Shown here one piece after another: positions 38,433-48,640 of a DNA stretch of 64,000 nucleotides. The translations under genes were made by a program, and so were the position numbers. The DNA is from Klebsiella sp. BIGb0407 (GTDB taxonomy: Bacteria > Pseudomonadota > Gammaproteobacteria > Enterobacterales > Enterobacteriaceae). The stretch is taken from positions 62,001-126,000 of the forward strand of contig NZ_JANUEQ010000010.1 in the NCBI RefSeq assembly GCF_024807845.1. Direction: 5' to 3'. Under the pieces are notes generated by a model, which was given only the letters and a program-made list of their open reading frames with translations, did not search any database and had not been told where the DNA came from. Positions within the stretch are counted from its first letter, which is position 1, and the number at the start of each line of letters is the position of its first letter.

Positions 38433-38879
38433 TTATTGGCTGTCTACTGTGGCCAAAAACTGTTTTACTTTCAGGACGTCATCAGGATTAAGGCTGTTGA
38501 TGGCTAACATCGGTTCTTCAAATCCTCTGCCGGAGAGCAGCTCACGTACTGTTGATACCTCTGCATCCGGCGCATCAGCTTTGCTAATCACCGCAAAGCG
38601 ACGTAACCGGGGGTAAATATCGAGTAATCCAGTCGGGATCCGACATTCCGGGTTATTTGCGGCATGGACATAAACCAGCACATCACAATCTGATAGCGTA
38701 TTAATCAGCGCGTGATACAGGCGGGGATGGCTGAAATATTCACCCGGGGTATCAATGCTGCCCTCATCGTTGAATTCAATGGCCTGTGTTTTGCGCGCCA
38801 GTTCAAAATCGCCCTGTAACGCATTGAATAACGTGGTTTTACCTGCCCCGACATCACCCACAAACACAATTTTTTTCAT
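38433..38879 (-). CDS. eutP: EutP, Ras-like P-loop protein
   Basis: EutP is a P-loop GTPase-like protein with reported acetate kinase activity. The 148 residues (E. coli 159) begin MKKIVFVGDVGAGKTTLFNA with the Walker A at residues 8-15, then SIDTPGEYFSHPRLYHAL (switch region) and VISKADAPDAE (NKxD-like). The C-terminal tail is shorter than in E. coli. It lies 26 bp after eutS. Confidence 0.95.
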   Translation of the reverse strand: MKKIVFVGDVGAGKTTLFNALQGDFELARKTQAIEFNDEGSIDTPGEYFSHPRLYHALINTLSDCDVLVYVHAANNPECRIPTGLLDIYPRLRRFAVISKADAPDAEVSTVRELLSGRGFEEPMLAINSLNPDDVLKVKQFLATVDSQ

Positions 38880-38905
38880 TCAAAAAATCCCCTGACAACA
38901 CCCGG

Positions 38906-39241
38906 CTAACTGCGGGTGATATCACAAATGGCATAGCTGAGTAGCTGGCTTAGCCCGCGAACCGTCTGGATAAGTGCCTCTTCCACCGCACCGACAGAAC
39001 CGTAAATAACCAAAGCGCCGGTAAAACGGTCAAGAAAGCCTATTTCTACACTGGCAGCTTTCGTGGCAATATCGCCGGCAATCATTGCGGTTTCACCCGG
39101 AGTCAGCGTCATAATGCCGATGGCTTCAGCACCAGGCACCCCTATTTTTTTGGCCAGGTCATGACTCGGGTGCGCAATTAAATGCGCCAGCGTTACCTGC
39201 TTACCGGGAACAAATTCCTGGATAATACGTTCCTTTTCCAT
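38906..39241 (-). CDS. eutS: Shell protein EutS, first gene of eut operon
   Basis: EutS is a circularly permuted, bent BMC hexamer of the shell. The 111 residues equal the E. coli length, with [17 protein letters not shown] near the start and PGEAMIAGD-like core (here [16 protein letters not shown]). The ribosome site AAGGGGGG lies 3-4 nt before the ATG. It is the first gene of the minus-strand operon, with its promoter in 39242-39822. Confidence 0.95.
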   Translation of the reverse strand: MEKERIIQEFVPGKQVTLAHLIAHPSHDLAKKIGVPGAEAIGIMTLTPGETAMIAGDIATKAASVEIGFLDRFTGALVIYGSVGAVEEALIQTVRGLSQLLSYAICDITRS

Positions 39242-39822
39242 CGCCCCCCCTTATTAGAATGACTCCATGCTAGCCACTCTCTTTAAAAGGGAATAACAAA
39301 AATCGGCAATCACGATAAAATATTGAATCAGATCACCAATTGACAGAATTGTTAATTTTTAACACTTGGAGAACATTATCGGGAAATATCGATGCTTTAA
39401 CTTTAGGTTATTTAAAAATAAACCAATGAAAATAGTCAGATAGGATAATTTATTTATGAAAAAGCAGAGGCGTTAAAAAAATCGAATTTAGCAGATCGTG
39501 AAAAATAAGACATCCCTACAAGAAAAAGGTTACATGGAAATTAACCTGAAAAAATAAATAATCACCACCTGTTATTTTGTATAATTTAACCCCAGGTAGT
39601 AACTTACCATCACCTATTGATTTACAATATTTTACTCTAAAAATTTAATCTATTTAAACTTATTATCCCAAACAAAACCCAGAAAGGAAATTAAAAACCA
39701 CAATACGATAAAAATCAGATGGTTATTATAGTAATAAATTAAATCACGTGATAATCAACTATAAAAGTATTTCCCAAATTGCCGAAGTATAGGAACTGCT
39801 GTTAATTCTTCGGGGGTTTCCT
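39242..39822. other. Divergent regulatory region eutS / chemoreceptor
   Basis: AT-rich, no gene seen. It must hold the EutR-dependent eutS promoter, but I cannot fix its -10/-35. Visible symmetric sites are GTTAATTTTTAAC (39351-39363) and ATCACGTGAT (39743-39752). A sigma-28 type promoter for the chemoreceptor lies at 39762-39788. Confidence 0.6.
39762..39788 (+). promoter_or_regulatory. Sigma-28 (FliA) promoter for chemoreceptor
   Basis: TAAA at 39762-39765, 15 bp, then GCCGAAGT at 39781-39788. This keeps the FliA core TAAA-N15-GCCGATAA at exact spacing, with the -10 matching in GCCGA. It lies about 35 bp before the gene start, as is usual for enteric chemoreceptor genes. Confidence 0.7.
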
Positions 39823-41754
39823 GTGTCATTATATCCATCTCGCATCTCTACGCGTCTCAGTATTGGTGGCGTTCTGTTACTTATCATCACTACACTAATT
39901 ATCATTATAACAATGATGTGGCGGGGACAGCCGCGGGTCATTGAAGTTAACACTGCATTAATTGAAGAAACGGGGCGAGGACTTGTCACGAGAATAAGTT
40001 CAATTCTGGCTCATACTGACGGGCAAACCGTGAGTCTGGCTCATTTAGCGGAGTCGCTACCAAAAGACGATGCGTTATACCGTAATATTCCGCCAAAACT
40101 CATTAAGGGCAACAATCTTATTACGGGTTTTGGTATTTGGCCTGAGCCGGGAATGTTTGAGCCAGGAATTGAAAAGAAAAGTTTTTATTGGAGCAGAGAT
40201 AGACAAGAAAACCTTATATTTTCAAATGAGTATAATGTAGACGATAAAACAAATTATCATAATGAAAGCTGGTACACCAATGCCCGGAATAAATCTACCG
40301 AGACCTGCCAGTGGTCTGATGTATATGTGGATGCCGTCACCGGAATCAATATGGTTACCTGTAGCGTTCCTTACGAAACCGCAGGTAAATTTTCCGGGGT
40401 CGCAACGACGGATATTCATTTGGATAATATCGCCGCTATTATGCAGCAGTATGGCGGGGCAACAGGGGGTTATGCCTTTGTCATCGACAAATCGGGGCAA
40501 CTGGTCTATTTCCCCGGAAGCGATGAGATAAAAGCTAAAACAATCAGCGAACTGGCAGATAAAGTTGACTGGCTGAAACCTGTCCTGAATGAATTTAAAT
40601 CCGCGAATACCGATCGCTCGGCTATCAATAGCATCAGAATAGTTAATGACGGTCAGTTAAATGCGCCATCACAAGCAATGTTATTTCCAATGGCCGAGAC
40701 TGGCTGGATTATTGGCCTTGTCACCCCGGAAAGCAGAATATCAGGGCTGGCAAAAGTGATGATGCAGGACGTTCTTGAAATATTATTACCGGTGATGGCG
40801 ATAATATTATTGGGTGCATGGTTTATCGTCAGAAGATTAATTAAGCGGCTCGATGATACGCGTAAGGCACTGGATGATATTGCCCAGGGTGAAGGCGATC
40901 TTACCCGAAGAATGGATGTTCAAAGCAATGATGAAATTTCAGCGATATCTCAGGCATTTAATCTGTTTGCAGACAAAATCTCGTCTATGTTGCTTAGCGT
41001 TCGTAACAGTAGTGCTGTGGTAGCGGGAAATACTGCCAGTCTTGCCGATAATAATAATGAATTATCGGCAAGGGTCACACAGCAGGCAGCCGCGCTGGAG
41101 CAAAGCGCATCGGCGATGGAAGAATTAAATGTGACGGTTAAGCAAAACGCTGAAAATACCAATCAGGCGGATGAGCTGGCAGAGAGCACGGCGCTAGCCG
41201 CAAATAAATGCAGTAAAATGATGCAGAATGTTGTTTCAACCATGAACGAAGTAAACACTTCCGCCGGGAAAATGGTGGAAATTGTTTCGGCAATTAACAG
41301 TATTGCCTTTCAAACCAATATTCTGGCACTGAACGCCGCCGTGGAAGCCGCACGTGCCGGAGAAGCTGGCCGCGGATTTGCCGTTGTTGCATCAGAGGTT
41401 CGGACATTGGCACAACGTAGCGCGGAAGCAGCGCATGAAATTAAGGCATTGATTGAGGGTTCAGTCAGAAATATCAAAATGGGGGATGAGCAGGTTCATC
41501 ATGTTGGAGAAACGCTGGCGGACTTGGTTGAAAATGTGCTTAATGTCAGACAGTTTATGGGTAATATCCGGATAGCGGGCAATGAACAAAGTAAAGGGCT
41601 TGCCGAAGTCACAATAGCAGTATCTGAAATGGACACCACCGTTCAGCAGAATGCCGCATTAATCGATGATGCCGTATCCCGGACCCATGCGCTAAAAGAT
41701 GAGGCAGATAATCTTGCCCGGCTGGTTTCAGCATTTAAATTACCCGGACAGTAA
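39823..41754 (+). CDS. Methyl-accepting chemotaxis protein, Cache type
   Basis: The 643-residue inner-membrane receptor starts with GTG. TM1 spans about 14-32, followed by a ~285-residue periplasmic double-Cache-like domain, TM2 at about 318-338, a HAMP domain to ~390 and a cytoplasmic signalling domain with the conserved tip EAARAGEAGRGFAVVASE near 505-525. The C-terminus (AFKLPGQ) has no NWETF-type CheR-binding pentapeptide. The Cache domain has NESWYTNA rather than the RxWY of amino-acid sensors. The gene diverges from eutS and has a FliA promoter, so an ethanolamine or amine ligand is possible but only inferred. Confidence 0.9.
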   Translation: MSLYPSRISTRLSIGGVLLLIITTLIIIITMMWRGQPRVIEVNTALIEETGRGLVTRISSILAHTDGQTVSLAHLAESLPKDDALYRNIPPKLIKGNNLITGFGIWPEPGMFEPGIEKKSFYWSRDRQENLIFSNEYNVDDKTNYHNESWYTNARNKSTETCQWSDVYVDAVTGINMVTCSVPYETAGKFSGVATTDIHLDNIAAIMQQYGGATGGYAFVIDKSGQLVYFPGSDEIKAKTISELADKVDWLKPVLNEFKSANTDRSAINSIRIVNDGQLNAPSQAMLFPMAETGWIIGLVTPESRISGLAKVMMQDVLEILLPVMAIILLGAWFIVRRLIKRLDDTRKALDDIAQGEGDLTRRMDVQSNDEISAISQAFNLFADKISSMLLSVRNSSAVVAGNTASLADNNNELSARVTQQAAALEQSASAMEELNVTVKQNAENTNQADELAESTALAANKCSKMMQNVVSTMNEVNTSAGKMVEIVSAINSIAFQTNILALNAAVEAARAGEAGRGFAVVASEVRTLAQRSAEAAHEIKALIEGSVRNIKMGDEQVHHVGETLADLVENVLNVRQFMGNIRIAGNEQSKGLAEVTIAVSEMDTTVQQNAALIDDAVSRTHALKDEADNLARLVSAFKLPGQ

Positions 41755-41777
41755 TCCATAACCCTTAGCTGATATCT

Positions 41778-41816
41778 ATTCCCGGCGAAGAGTCTTTCAC
41801 CGGGAATCTGTTTTTA
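41778..41816 (+). terminator. Intrinsic terminator after chemoreceptor gene
   Basis: ATTCCCGG (41778-41785) pairs with CCGGGAAT (41800-41807) and is followed by CTGTTTTTATTT. Eight pairs with a 14-nt loop and a good T-run, between the chemoreceptor and the convergent ccmH. Confidence 0.8.
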
Positions 41817-41820
41817 TTTC

Positions 41821-42615
41821 TCACTGAAAATAACTCTGCCTGGCATCGCGATTCAGAGGCTCAAGACGCAGAGCATTAGCATAGGCGTCGGCCGCCATTG
41901 CGACATCCCCTTCCATCATCCCGAGTCGGCCCAGCATTATCCAGCCTTCTACATTATCAGGAGCGCTTTTCAGACGGGTACGCAAACCCAGTATCAGATA
42001 CGCCCTCTCTTCTTGATTAAGCGGTTCTCCCTGCACTGACAGGGCGCGTTTCAGCAACTCAGGCATTCGTGAACTCGCCTGTTGCAGGGTTTTTACCTGC
42101 TGATAGCTGCCGGTCTGGTCATAGCAGAGAATACCTATCCCCAGCGCAAGGCAAATCCCCGGAAGATAAAGAATTAATCCACTCTGTTTTCTCTCTGAGG
42201 GCGTTTTATCCGGAAATAATTCCTGTTTTAACCGCACACGCCGCTGCGCGCGTGTATAAATAACCCGGCATCCCAGAATAACAATGGCAACCGGTAGCCC
42301 CCATAACAGGAAGGTAAGCGGGTTTAACGGCGGGTCGTAGGTAACGAAATGGCCATAGCGCACCACCATATAATCGACGATTTCCTGATTACTTTTCCCT
42401 TCCTGTAACAGGTGAAAAACCTTCTGGCGCAGATCGGTCGCAATCATTGAGCTGGAGTCCGAAATGCTGTTGTTCTGGCATTTCGGACAGCGCAGTTGTT
42501 CCGTAAGTTGATGAAACCGCTGCTCCTGCGCTTCATCATTAAACGGCATCACATCAATGCTCGCCCATGCTGAACCGCAGATAATCAACATCAGCAGACC
42601 TGTTAAGGCCCTCAT
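41821..42615 (-). CDS. ccmH: Cytochrome c maturation protein CcmH (with CcmI-like tail)
   Basis: CcmH keeps apocytochrome cysteines reduced for haem ligation. A signal peptide (to about residue 18) precedes the CcmH domain with the redox motif LRCPKCQNNSI near residue 42, one TM segment near 105, a second near 150, and a short TPR-like tail (EGWIMLGRLGMMEGD). At 264 residues it is shorter than the 350-residue fused CcmHI of E. coli. Last gene of the long minus-strand unit, overlapping ccmG by 4 bp. Confidence 0.93.
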   Translation of the reverse strand: MRALTGLLMLIICGSAWASIDVMPFNDEAQEQRFHQLTEQLRCPKCQNNSISDSSSMIATDLRQKVFHLLQEGKSNQEIVDYMVVRYGHFVTYDPPLNPLTFLLWGLPVAIVILGCRVIYTRAQRRVRLKQELFPDKTPSERKQSGLILYLPGICLALGIGILCYDQTGSYQQVKTLQQASSRMPELLKRALSVQGEPLNQEERAYLILGLRTRLKSAPDNVEGWIMLGRLGMMEGDVAMAADAYANALRLEPLNRDARQSYFQ

Positions 42616-43169
42616 TTTTTCACGTCCTGACTATATTTTTGCCACAGAGGCCTGATGTCATTCTCCCAGACCTGATGATTGAGCGCACCGACATGGCGAT
42701 AGCGAATAATCCCTTTTCCGTCGATCAGAAAAGTTTCCGGTGCACCATATACCCCCAGATCCAGACCGAGCATTCCGTTACCGTCAAACAAATTCAATGA
42801 ATAAGGGTTACCCAGCTCTTTGAGCCAGGTTAGCGCTTTCTGGCGCTGGTCTTTGTAATTCAAACCTACCACGCGGATTTTCTGCGCGGAAAGTTGGTTA
42901 ATAAACTGATGTTCAGCCCGGCAGGTTGGGCACCAGGTGGCCCAGATATTGAGCAATATCGGCTGCCCCTGTATCAGTATATCCGCCGGGTAATACTCGT
43001 CCGGGTTTTCCAGAGACTCGAGTATAAGAGGAGGAACCTGCTTATCAATCAGTACCGACTCAAGGTTATTTGGCTCATCATATTCAGCGCCACGCACCAG
43101 TTGCCATAACAGCAACGCCGCTATAGTGATAAAAATGATAAATGGAATCAGCAACAGATTAGGCTTCAT
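42612..43169 (-). CDS. dsbE: Thiol:disulfide interchange protein CcmG/DsbE
   Basis: A membrane-anchored periplasmic thioredoxin of 185 residues (E. coli 185) from the ATG at 43169, overlapping the ccmF stop by 11 bp. N-terminal anchor at residues 4-24, active site WATWCPTCRAE, and the family GVYGAPETFLID cis-proline segment. It reduces apocytochrome or CcmH disulfides. Confidence 0.95.
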   Translation of the reverse strand: MKPNLLLIPFIIFITIAALLLWQLVRGAEYDEPNNLESVLIDKQVPPLILESLENPDEYYPADILIQGQPILLNIWATWCPTCRAEHQFINQLSAQKIRVVGLNYKDQRQKALTWLKELGNPYSLNLFDGNGMLGLDLGVYGAPETFLIDGKGIIRYRHVGALNHQVWENDIRPLWQKYSQDVKK

Positions 43170-45102
43170 GCTGCCCCTGCGTACTCTGATAACGACGCTT
43201 CCGATAACGCGGGTCAAGCATGCAAAATAGCCCTCCCAGCGCCATAAATAAGCCACCTGCCCAAATCCAGCGGATAAAGGGTTTATAAGACAGGCGTACA
43301 GCCCAGGCCTCGTTATCCAGCGCTTCACCGAGCACAGCGTACAAATCACGAGTCAGGCTTCCGTCAATCGCCGTTTCGGAGAGAATCGTTCCGGTGCGAT
43401 CGTAGAAGCGTTTTTCCGCATGAAGCGTTGCTTCCTCCAGACCCTCCCGCGTTACGCCGATAGTGGCCAGGGTGCCACGATAGTTAGGGCCGGTGACAGG
43501 TTTAATCTCCTGGAAGGTAAAATGATATGAATGAATATCGATACTCTCCCCCACCGTCATACGAACGTCGCGCCCGATGCTGTAGTTCTGGCTGAAGGCA
43601 ATACCGACAATCGTTATCGCAAGCCCGGCGTGAGCGGTCACCCTACCCCAGTCGCTAAAGGTTATTGCCGTTCCACGCGATAGCCGCTGAACAATATCCG
43701 CTACTGTCAGCATAAAGATCCAGCACGCCATAGCCAGCCCGACAGCCGCCTTCGCAACAACTTTCTCTTCAAATAACCACAGCAACAAAAACGGCAGAGT
43801 CAATGTACCGACTAGTACAATAAGAAGTAATTTCCATAGCTTACGTGGACGATCGCGTCCCCAGCGCACCAACGGCGCAACGCCCAGTAACAGTGAAAAT
43901 GGCACCATCAGCCAGATAAACATGGTATTAAAAAACGGTTCGCCAATCGAAATACTGCCCAGCCCCAGTGACTTATGGACCAGTGGTAGTAAGGTTCCCA
44001 GCAGTACTGCCAGCATGGCAGTGATAAGCAACAGGTTATTACCCGCCAGCAGCGACTCGCGCGACCAGAGTGCATTATTGACCCTTGAGCGAATTTTATC
44101 TCCCCGCGTTGCGAACAGAAGCAGAGAGCCCCCGACAGTTACCACCATAAAGGCGAGAATAAATATCCCGCGCGACGGATCCGCCGCAAAAGCATGAACC
44201 GAAACCAATATCCCCGAACGCACAAGGAAGGTTCCCAGCAGACAAAGAGAAAATGTGCAAATAGCGAGCAGCAGCGTCCATACTTTAAAACTGGCACGCT
44301 GGTCGGTTACCGCCAGCGAATGCACCAGCGCAGTTCCGGTAAGCCACGGCATAAATGAGGCATTTTCCACCGGATCCCAAAACCACCAGCCTCCCCAGCC
44401 CAGTTCTGAATAGGCCCACACGGAACCCAGCACAATTCCAAGCGTCAGGAAAACCCATGCAGCCAGTGTCCAGGGGCGTGTGAATCGCGCAAAAGAGTGC
44501 TCCGGACACCCACTCAAGAGTTCGGCCATTGCAAATGCAAATACCACCGAGAATCCCACATACCCCATATATAACAGCGGCGGATGAAAAATCAGCCCTG
44601 AGGCTTGCAACAGCGGGTTAAGATCGCCCCCCTCAACAGGAAAATCAGGCAGCGTACGTGCAAAAGGATTAGAGGAAAACAGGATAAACAGCAGAAATCC
44701 GGCCGCGATCATCCCTAAGATCGCCAGCGCGCGGGCAACGATATCCAGCGGCACAGATCGGCTAAACAAGGCGACGGCAAAGGTCCACCCGCTCATCAAG
44801 AGTATCCATAACAGCAAAGAGCCCTCATGCCCGCCCCAGGTAGCCGCCACGCGATACCAGACAGGCAGTTGCGTACTGGAATGGCTGGCAACGTAACTCA
44901 CAGAAAAATCATTGGTCACGAACGCATGGATAAGTATCAGAAATGCCCCGCCCACCAGCACAAATAATAGCCAGGAGAAAAACTGTGCCGAATGCATCAT
45001 CCGCGTATCGCCGCGTGCGCCCCCCCAGAGCGGATAGACGCTAAGCAATAACGCGACGCCGAGCGCCAGGCAAAGCAAGCCATTGCCCATTTCCGGCATC
45101 AT
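43159..45102 (-). CDS. ccmF: Haem lyase subunit CcmF
   Basis: CcmF is the large membrane haem-handling protein that ligates haem to apocytochrome c. The 647 residues equal E. coli CcmF, with many TM spans, the tryptophan-rich [19 protein letters not shown] motif, [10 protein letters not shown] and a C-terminal periplasmic domain. The start overlaps ccmE by 4 bp. Confidence 0.97.
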   Translation of the reverse strand: MMPEMGNGLLCLALGVALLLSVYPLWGGARGDTRMMHSAQFFSWLLFVLVGGAFLILIHAFVTNDFSVSYVASHSSTQLPVWYRVAATWGGHEGSLLLWILLMSGWTFAVALFSRSVPLDIVARALAILGMIAAGFLLFILFSSNPFARTLPDFPVEGGDLNPLLQASGLIFHPPLLYMGYVGFSVVFAFAMAELLSGCPEHSFARFTRPWTLAAWVFLTLGIVLGSVWAYSELGWGGWWFWDPVENASFMPWLTGTALVHSLAVTDQRASFKVWTLLLAICTFSLCLLGTFLVRSGILVSVHAFAADPSRGIFILAFMVVTVGGSLLLFATRGDKIRSRVNNALWSRESLLAGNNLLLITAMLAVLLGTLLPLVHKSLGLGSISIGEPFFNTMFIWLMVPFSLLLGVAPLVRWGRDRPRKLWKLLLIVLVGTLTLPFLLLWLFEEKVVAKAAVGLAMACWIFMLTVADIVQRLSRGTAITFSDWGRVTAHAGLAITIVGIAFSQNYSIGRDVRMTVGESIDIHSYHFTFQEIKPVTGPNYRGTLATIGVTREGLEEATLHAEKRFYDRTGTILSETAIDGSLTRDLYAVLGEALDNEAWAVRLSYKPFIRWIWAGGLFMALGGLFCMLDPRYRKRRYQSTQGQHEA

Positions 45103-45578
45103 GACGACTTATCCTGAAGGTGGCTTTCCGGCCGAGGGTGATTTTTCTGCATCGCTTTTTCCACTTCCGGCGGCGTATAGTTTTCATCATGTCTGGCGAG
45201 CACTTCCGTCGCCTGAATATGATTTTCCCCGCCAAGCTCACCTTGCACCACAGCCGCCTGCCCTTCACGAAACAGATCCGGCAGGATCCCCTGGTAGGTC
45301 ACAGTCACTACGCCTTCTGCATCATAGAGACTAAAATTCACCTTCAGAGACTGTGAGTCGCGACTTACACTATCCGGCATCACCATGCCACCGATACGCA
45401 GCCGCTGGCCCACTTCCGGTGGCCGATGCGTTTCACCTTTACCGTAAATCACTTCCCCCGGCGTATAGAAAAGATCGATCCCTGAACGCAGCGCATAGAG
45501 CGTCAGCAGCAGGGTCAGAGTGATGCCCACCAGCACCGCAAAGCCGCCCCATAAGCGATTTTTATACCGGGAATTCAT
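45099..45578 (-). CDS. ccmE: Haem chaperone CcmE
   Basis: CcmE carries haem covalently in the periplasm. It has a single N-terminal anchor (residues 9-29), a beta-barrel domain and the haem-binding histidine in [13 protein letters not shown] near residue 130. Length 159, equal to E. coli. Confidence 0.96.
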   Translation of the reverse strand: MNSRYKNRLWGGFAVLVGITLTLLLTLYALRSGIDLFYTPGEVIYGKGETHRPPEVGQRLRIGGMVMPDSVSRDSQSLKVNFSLYDAEGVVTVTYQGILPDLFREGQAAVVQGELGGENHIQATEVLARHDENYTPPEVEKAMQKNHPRPESHLQDKSS

Positions 45579-45766
45579 TCTTCTGCTCTGCCTCTATTCC
45601 GGTTTCGCCTGCGGGCTATATTCCGCAAAATTATGCGATGCCGCATAGCGCTATCTATCACCAGAATCACAATGGGAATAAGGGTCATCGCTACCGCAAG
45701 CCAGACGTAAAAGCCGTAACGCCCCATGGCGAAAAAATCGCTCCATGTTGTAAATGCGCTGGTCAT
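45575..45766 (-). CDS. ccmD: Haem exporter accessory protein CcmD
   Basis: A 63-residue protein with one TM segment ([19 protein letters not shown]) and a very basic tail ([12 protein letters not shown]). CcmD releases holo-CcmE from the CcmABC complex. It overlaps ccmC and ccmE by 4 bp each. Confidence 0.93.
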   Translation of the reverse strand: MTSAFTTWSDFFAMGRYGFYVWLAVAMTLIPIVILVIDSAMRHRIILRNIARRRNRNRGRAEE

Positions 45767-46503
45767 TGATGCCCTCTTTTTACCATCAACTCATCGACCC
45801 AAGGACGGCGTTTTTCCATGAGTAAAATCAGGTTACGCATACGCATCAGAGTCAGCGTAATGAAGAGCAGTAAATAGCCTGAAATCGATAAACGCAGCGG
45901 CATACGCATCATAGGATGAATACTTTCATGCATATTGGTGGAACCCTGATGCAGGGTATGCCACCACTCCACCGAGTAGTGAATAATCGGCAGATTAATC
46001 ACGCCAATCAGTACCAGAATACCCGCAGCCCGTCCGGCCAGTGCCCGGTCGTCAAAAGCGTGCCACAGCGCAATGGCACCCAGATAGAGAAATAACAACA
46101 CCAGTTCAGAGGTTAATCGGGCATCCCAGACCCACCAGGTTCCCCACATCGGTTTACCCCATACGGACCCGGTCACTAGCGCAATAAAGGTAAATACCGC
46201 ACCAATCGGTGCCATAGCCGCCAGAGCCAGATTGGCCATTTTCACCCGCCAGACCAGGCCAATAAATGCGGCGACGGCCATTGCGCCATAAATTCCCATC
46301 GAGCCTATTGCTGCCGGTACGTGTAAATAAATGATGCGATAACTGTCCCCCTGCTGAGAGTCCGTAGGCGCAAAACCCAATCCCCAGCTCCAGCCAGCAG
46401 CCAGAAGCAGCGCGCTGGAAGCACCCATCCACGGAATCAGCCGACAACAGAGCTGATAGAGCTTAAGAGGTTCCGCCAGTTGATACCGTCTTTTCCACAT
46501 CAT
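45763..46503 (-). CDS. ccmC: Haem transporter subunit CcmC
   Basis: CcmC attaches haem to CcmE. The 246 residues (E. coli 245) have about six TM spans, the tryptophan-rich motif WGTWWVWDARLTSELVLL and haem-ligand histidines in YLHVPAA and IIHYSVEWWHTLHQ. A 36-bp gap separates it from ccmB. Confidence 0.96.
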   Translation of the reverse strand: MMWKRRYQLAEPLKLYQLCCRLIPWMGASSALLLAAGWSWGLGFAPTDSQQGDSYRIIYLHVPAAIGSMGIYGAMAVAAFIGLVWRVKMANLALAAMAPIGAVFTFIALVTGSVWGKPMWGTWWVWDARLTSELVLLFLYLGAIALWHAFDDRALAGRAAGILVLIGVINLPIIHYSVEWWHTLHQGSTNMHESIHPMMRMPLRLSISGYLLLFITLTLMRMRNLILLMEKRRPWVDELMVKRGHQ

Positions 46504-46539
46504 TCAGTCACCAGACTCAGATAAACGCATAACAACCCC

Positions 46540-47202
46540 CTACTGCAAACTGATACGTAAGGCGGCGGCCGTTGCAAATGGACTTAATGTCGCGCTGCCG
46601 GTCAGCAGCGCGCCCAGAATTGCAATGTACTCTTCAACGGGAAGGCGCATAGAAGCCGCATCCATAGCGGCCGTCGCGAAAATAAGTACCGGGATAGTGA
46701 GTGGGAGAACCAGCACGCTTAACAGGACTCCGCTACGTTTTAGCCCGACCGTCAGCCCGACGCCGGGGCTACTGATAAAGCACAACGTTGGGGTGCCCAG
46801 TAATAGCGTAAGCGCCATGATTTGCCAGCCGTAAAAGTCCATCCCCAGCAGCATGGCGACCAGCGGAGAGAAGAAAAGTAACGGCAGTCCGGTCACCATC
46901 CAGTGGGCTATCATCTTCACCAGGACTACCACCGGTAACGGCAGCGGCAATAACAGCAATTGTTCGAGCGTGCCGTCCTGTAGGTCATCACGAAACAGGC
47001 GTTCCATCGCCAGTAGCAAAGATAGCAATGCAGTAACCCAGATAATGCCGGGTGCCAGGCGCGCCATAAGCTGTGGATCCGGGCCGATACTCAACGGGAA
47101 CAACGTAATCACTATCAGGAAAAAGCACAGGGGATTGGCCACATCCATTCCATGACGAAACGCAACCCGCAGCTCAAAACCTAAGATTCGCCATATCATC
47201 AT
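46540..47202 (-). CDS. ccmB: Haem exporter permease CcmB
   Basis: CcmB is the membrane subunit paired with the CcmA ATPase. The 220 residues equal the E. coli length and show about six TM spans, with the [18 protein letters not shown] segment typical of the family. The start overlaps ccmA by 4 bp. Confidence 0.95.
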   Translation of the reverse strand: MMIWRILGFELRVAFRHGMDVANPLCFFLIVITLFPLSIGPDPQLMARLAPGIIWVTALLSLLLAMERLFRDDLQDGTLEQLLLLPLPLPVVVLVKMIAHWMVTGLPLLFFSPLVAMLLGMDFYGWQIMALTLLLGTPTLCFISSPGVGLTVGLKRSGVLLSVLVLPLTIPVLIFATAAMDAASMRLPVEEYIAILGALLTGSATLSPFATAAALRISLQ

Positions 47203-47816
47203 TCGGCCCTCTCACCGCTAAGCGCTATTTGGCGAATTTTATCGGCGGGTATATTCACGGACTGATGAGTGGTCATGATAACGCTCCCTCCCAGCCCGGT
47301 ATGCTGTGACATGCGCTGCGTAAGACTCTCTACAGCACGGGTATCCAGGCCAGTAAAGGGTTCATCGAGGATCCAGAGCCTTGCACGGGTAAGCCAGAGA
47401 CGCGCCAGGGCAACGCGGCGCTGCTGCCCGGCGGAAAGCTGGCTGACGGCGGTATCTTCATATCCGACAAGCCCCATCTTATCCAGCGCCTGAAAATAGT
47501 GCTGAAAATCGTCAGCCTGATGAAAAAAGCGCAGGTTCTCAAGCGCGGTGAGCCGGGTTTTGATGCCAGACTGATGGCCAATCCATACCAGGTTTTTATG
47601 GTAGTTATCGCGTATTTGATGCAGGGGTTTACCCTGCCAGCATACCTCGCCGACATCAGGGCGAGAGAGCCCGGTAAGTAAGCGTAACAGAGATGTTTTT
47701 CCGGCCCCATTCCCCCCGGTGATTTGAATCCATTCCCCTGCATTAACCCGGAAGGTTAAATCTTTAAACAAGACGCGCTCATCTCTCTCACAGCAGAGCT
47801 TTATGGCTTCAAGCAT
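47199..47816 (-). CDS. ccmA: Haem exporter ATPase CcmA
   Basis: CcmA hydrolyses ATP to release holo-CcmE. It shows Walker [13 protein letters not shown], signature [14 protein letters not shown], Walker [13 protein letters not shown] and H-loop TTHQS. The ATG at 47816 follows GGGGGA and matches where E. coli homology begins (205 residues). An ATG at 47837 overlapping the cytochrome c1 stop as ATGA is an equally possible start. Confidence 0.94.
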   Translation of the reverse strand: MLEAIKLCCERDERVLFKDLTFRVNAGEWIQITGGNGAGKTSLLRLLTGLSRPDVGEVCWQGKPLHQIRDNYHKNLVWIGHQSGIKTRLTALENLRFFHQADDFQHYFQALDKMGLVGYEDTAVSQLSAGQQRRVALARLWLTRARLWILDEPFTGLDTRAVESLTQRMSQHTGLGGSVIMTTHQSVNIPADKIRQIALSGERAE

Positions 47817-47833
47817 ACTTCCCCCACTTACGC

Positions 47834-48640
47834 TCATTTCGGTGGGCGCCTCTTCATCCGTCGTAATATCCACAGTAGCCCCAGCATGATGGCCAGGTAG
47901 CCCATCACGTAAATTCCCTGCTCTCTTCGCTCTGAGAGGTTAGGGTCGGCGGCCCATGCCAGGAAGGCGGTAACATCCCTGGCATACTGCTCCTCAGTTT
48001 CAGCTTTTTGTGATAAAGGCTTCCATTGGATCTCACCGTCAGTCAGCGGCTTCGGCATATTTATAATGCCGCCTGCAAAGTAGCGATTAGCCTTGAGTTC
48101 AGGGTCATCAGGCAGATAGCCGGTTAATAACGCATAAACGTAATCCGCTCCCTGGTCGGTATAGGGCAGAAAGGCATCGAACAGGAATTGTGGGAAGCCG
48201 CGATCGTATGAACGGGCCCGGACGATATAGCTCAGGTCGACAGGTTCAACGCCATTATTAAGGTAGCGTGCTTCCTGTGAATTAAGATAAGGCGATAGAA
48301 AACTGTCATTTAGCGTACCGTCCCGCTCCCCCGTCTGACCGTCATCCTGAATCTCAGGAAACTGATAGCCGCTGGCGATACTTTTTGCCGCTTCAGGCGT
48401 GAGCTCCGGGCCGCCAGGCCTGGTCAGTGAACGAAAATTAAGGTGCTTCATACCGTGACAGGCGCGGCACTTCTCCTCGTAAACCTGTAAACCGCGCCGA
48501 AGCTGTTCTTTATCATACTGACCATTAATACCGCTGAAACTCCACTCCTGCCGTTCGGGGGTGGCCTCCTGCGCGCAGGCGGCATTCATCCCCAAAAGCG
48601 CAAAACACAGCATGCTGAATTTCAATAGTTGTTTCATCAT
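47834..48640 (-). CDS. petC: Cytochrome c1 of the bc1 complex
   Basis: The haem subunit of ubiquinol-cytochrome c reductase. A signal peptide ends near residue 23 (ACAQEA); the haem site CRACH is near residue 58; the axial Met lies in [10 protein letters not shown]; a C-terminal TM anchor follows ([14 protein letters not shown]). Length 268 fits proteobacterial c1. It is co-directional with petB (1-bp overlap) and followed directly by ccm genes that would mature it. Confidence 0.93.
   Translation of the reverse strand: MMKQLLKFSMLCFALLGMNAACAQEATPERQEWSFSGINGQYDKEQLRRGLQVYEEKCRACHGMKHLNFRSLTRPGGPELTPEAAKSIASGYQFPEIQDDGQTGERDGTLNDSFLSPYLNSQEARYLNNGVEPVDLSYIVRARSYDRGFPQFLFDAFLPYTDQGADYVYALLTGYLPDDPELKANRYFAGGIINMPKPLTDGEIQWKPLSQKAETEEQYARDVTAFLAWAADPNLSERREQGIYVMGYLAIMLGLLWILRRMKRRPPK

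Noticed and set aside
39351-39363. GTTAATTTTTAAC palindrome upstream of eutS as an operator
   Set aside because: Short AT-only symmetry in an AT-rich region, expected often by chance; kept only as a remark.
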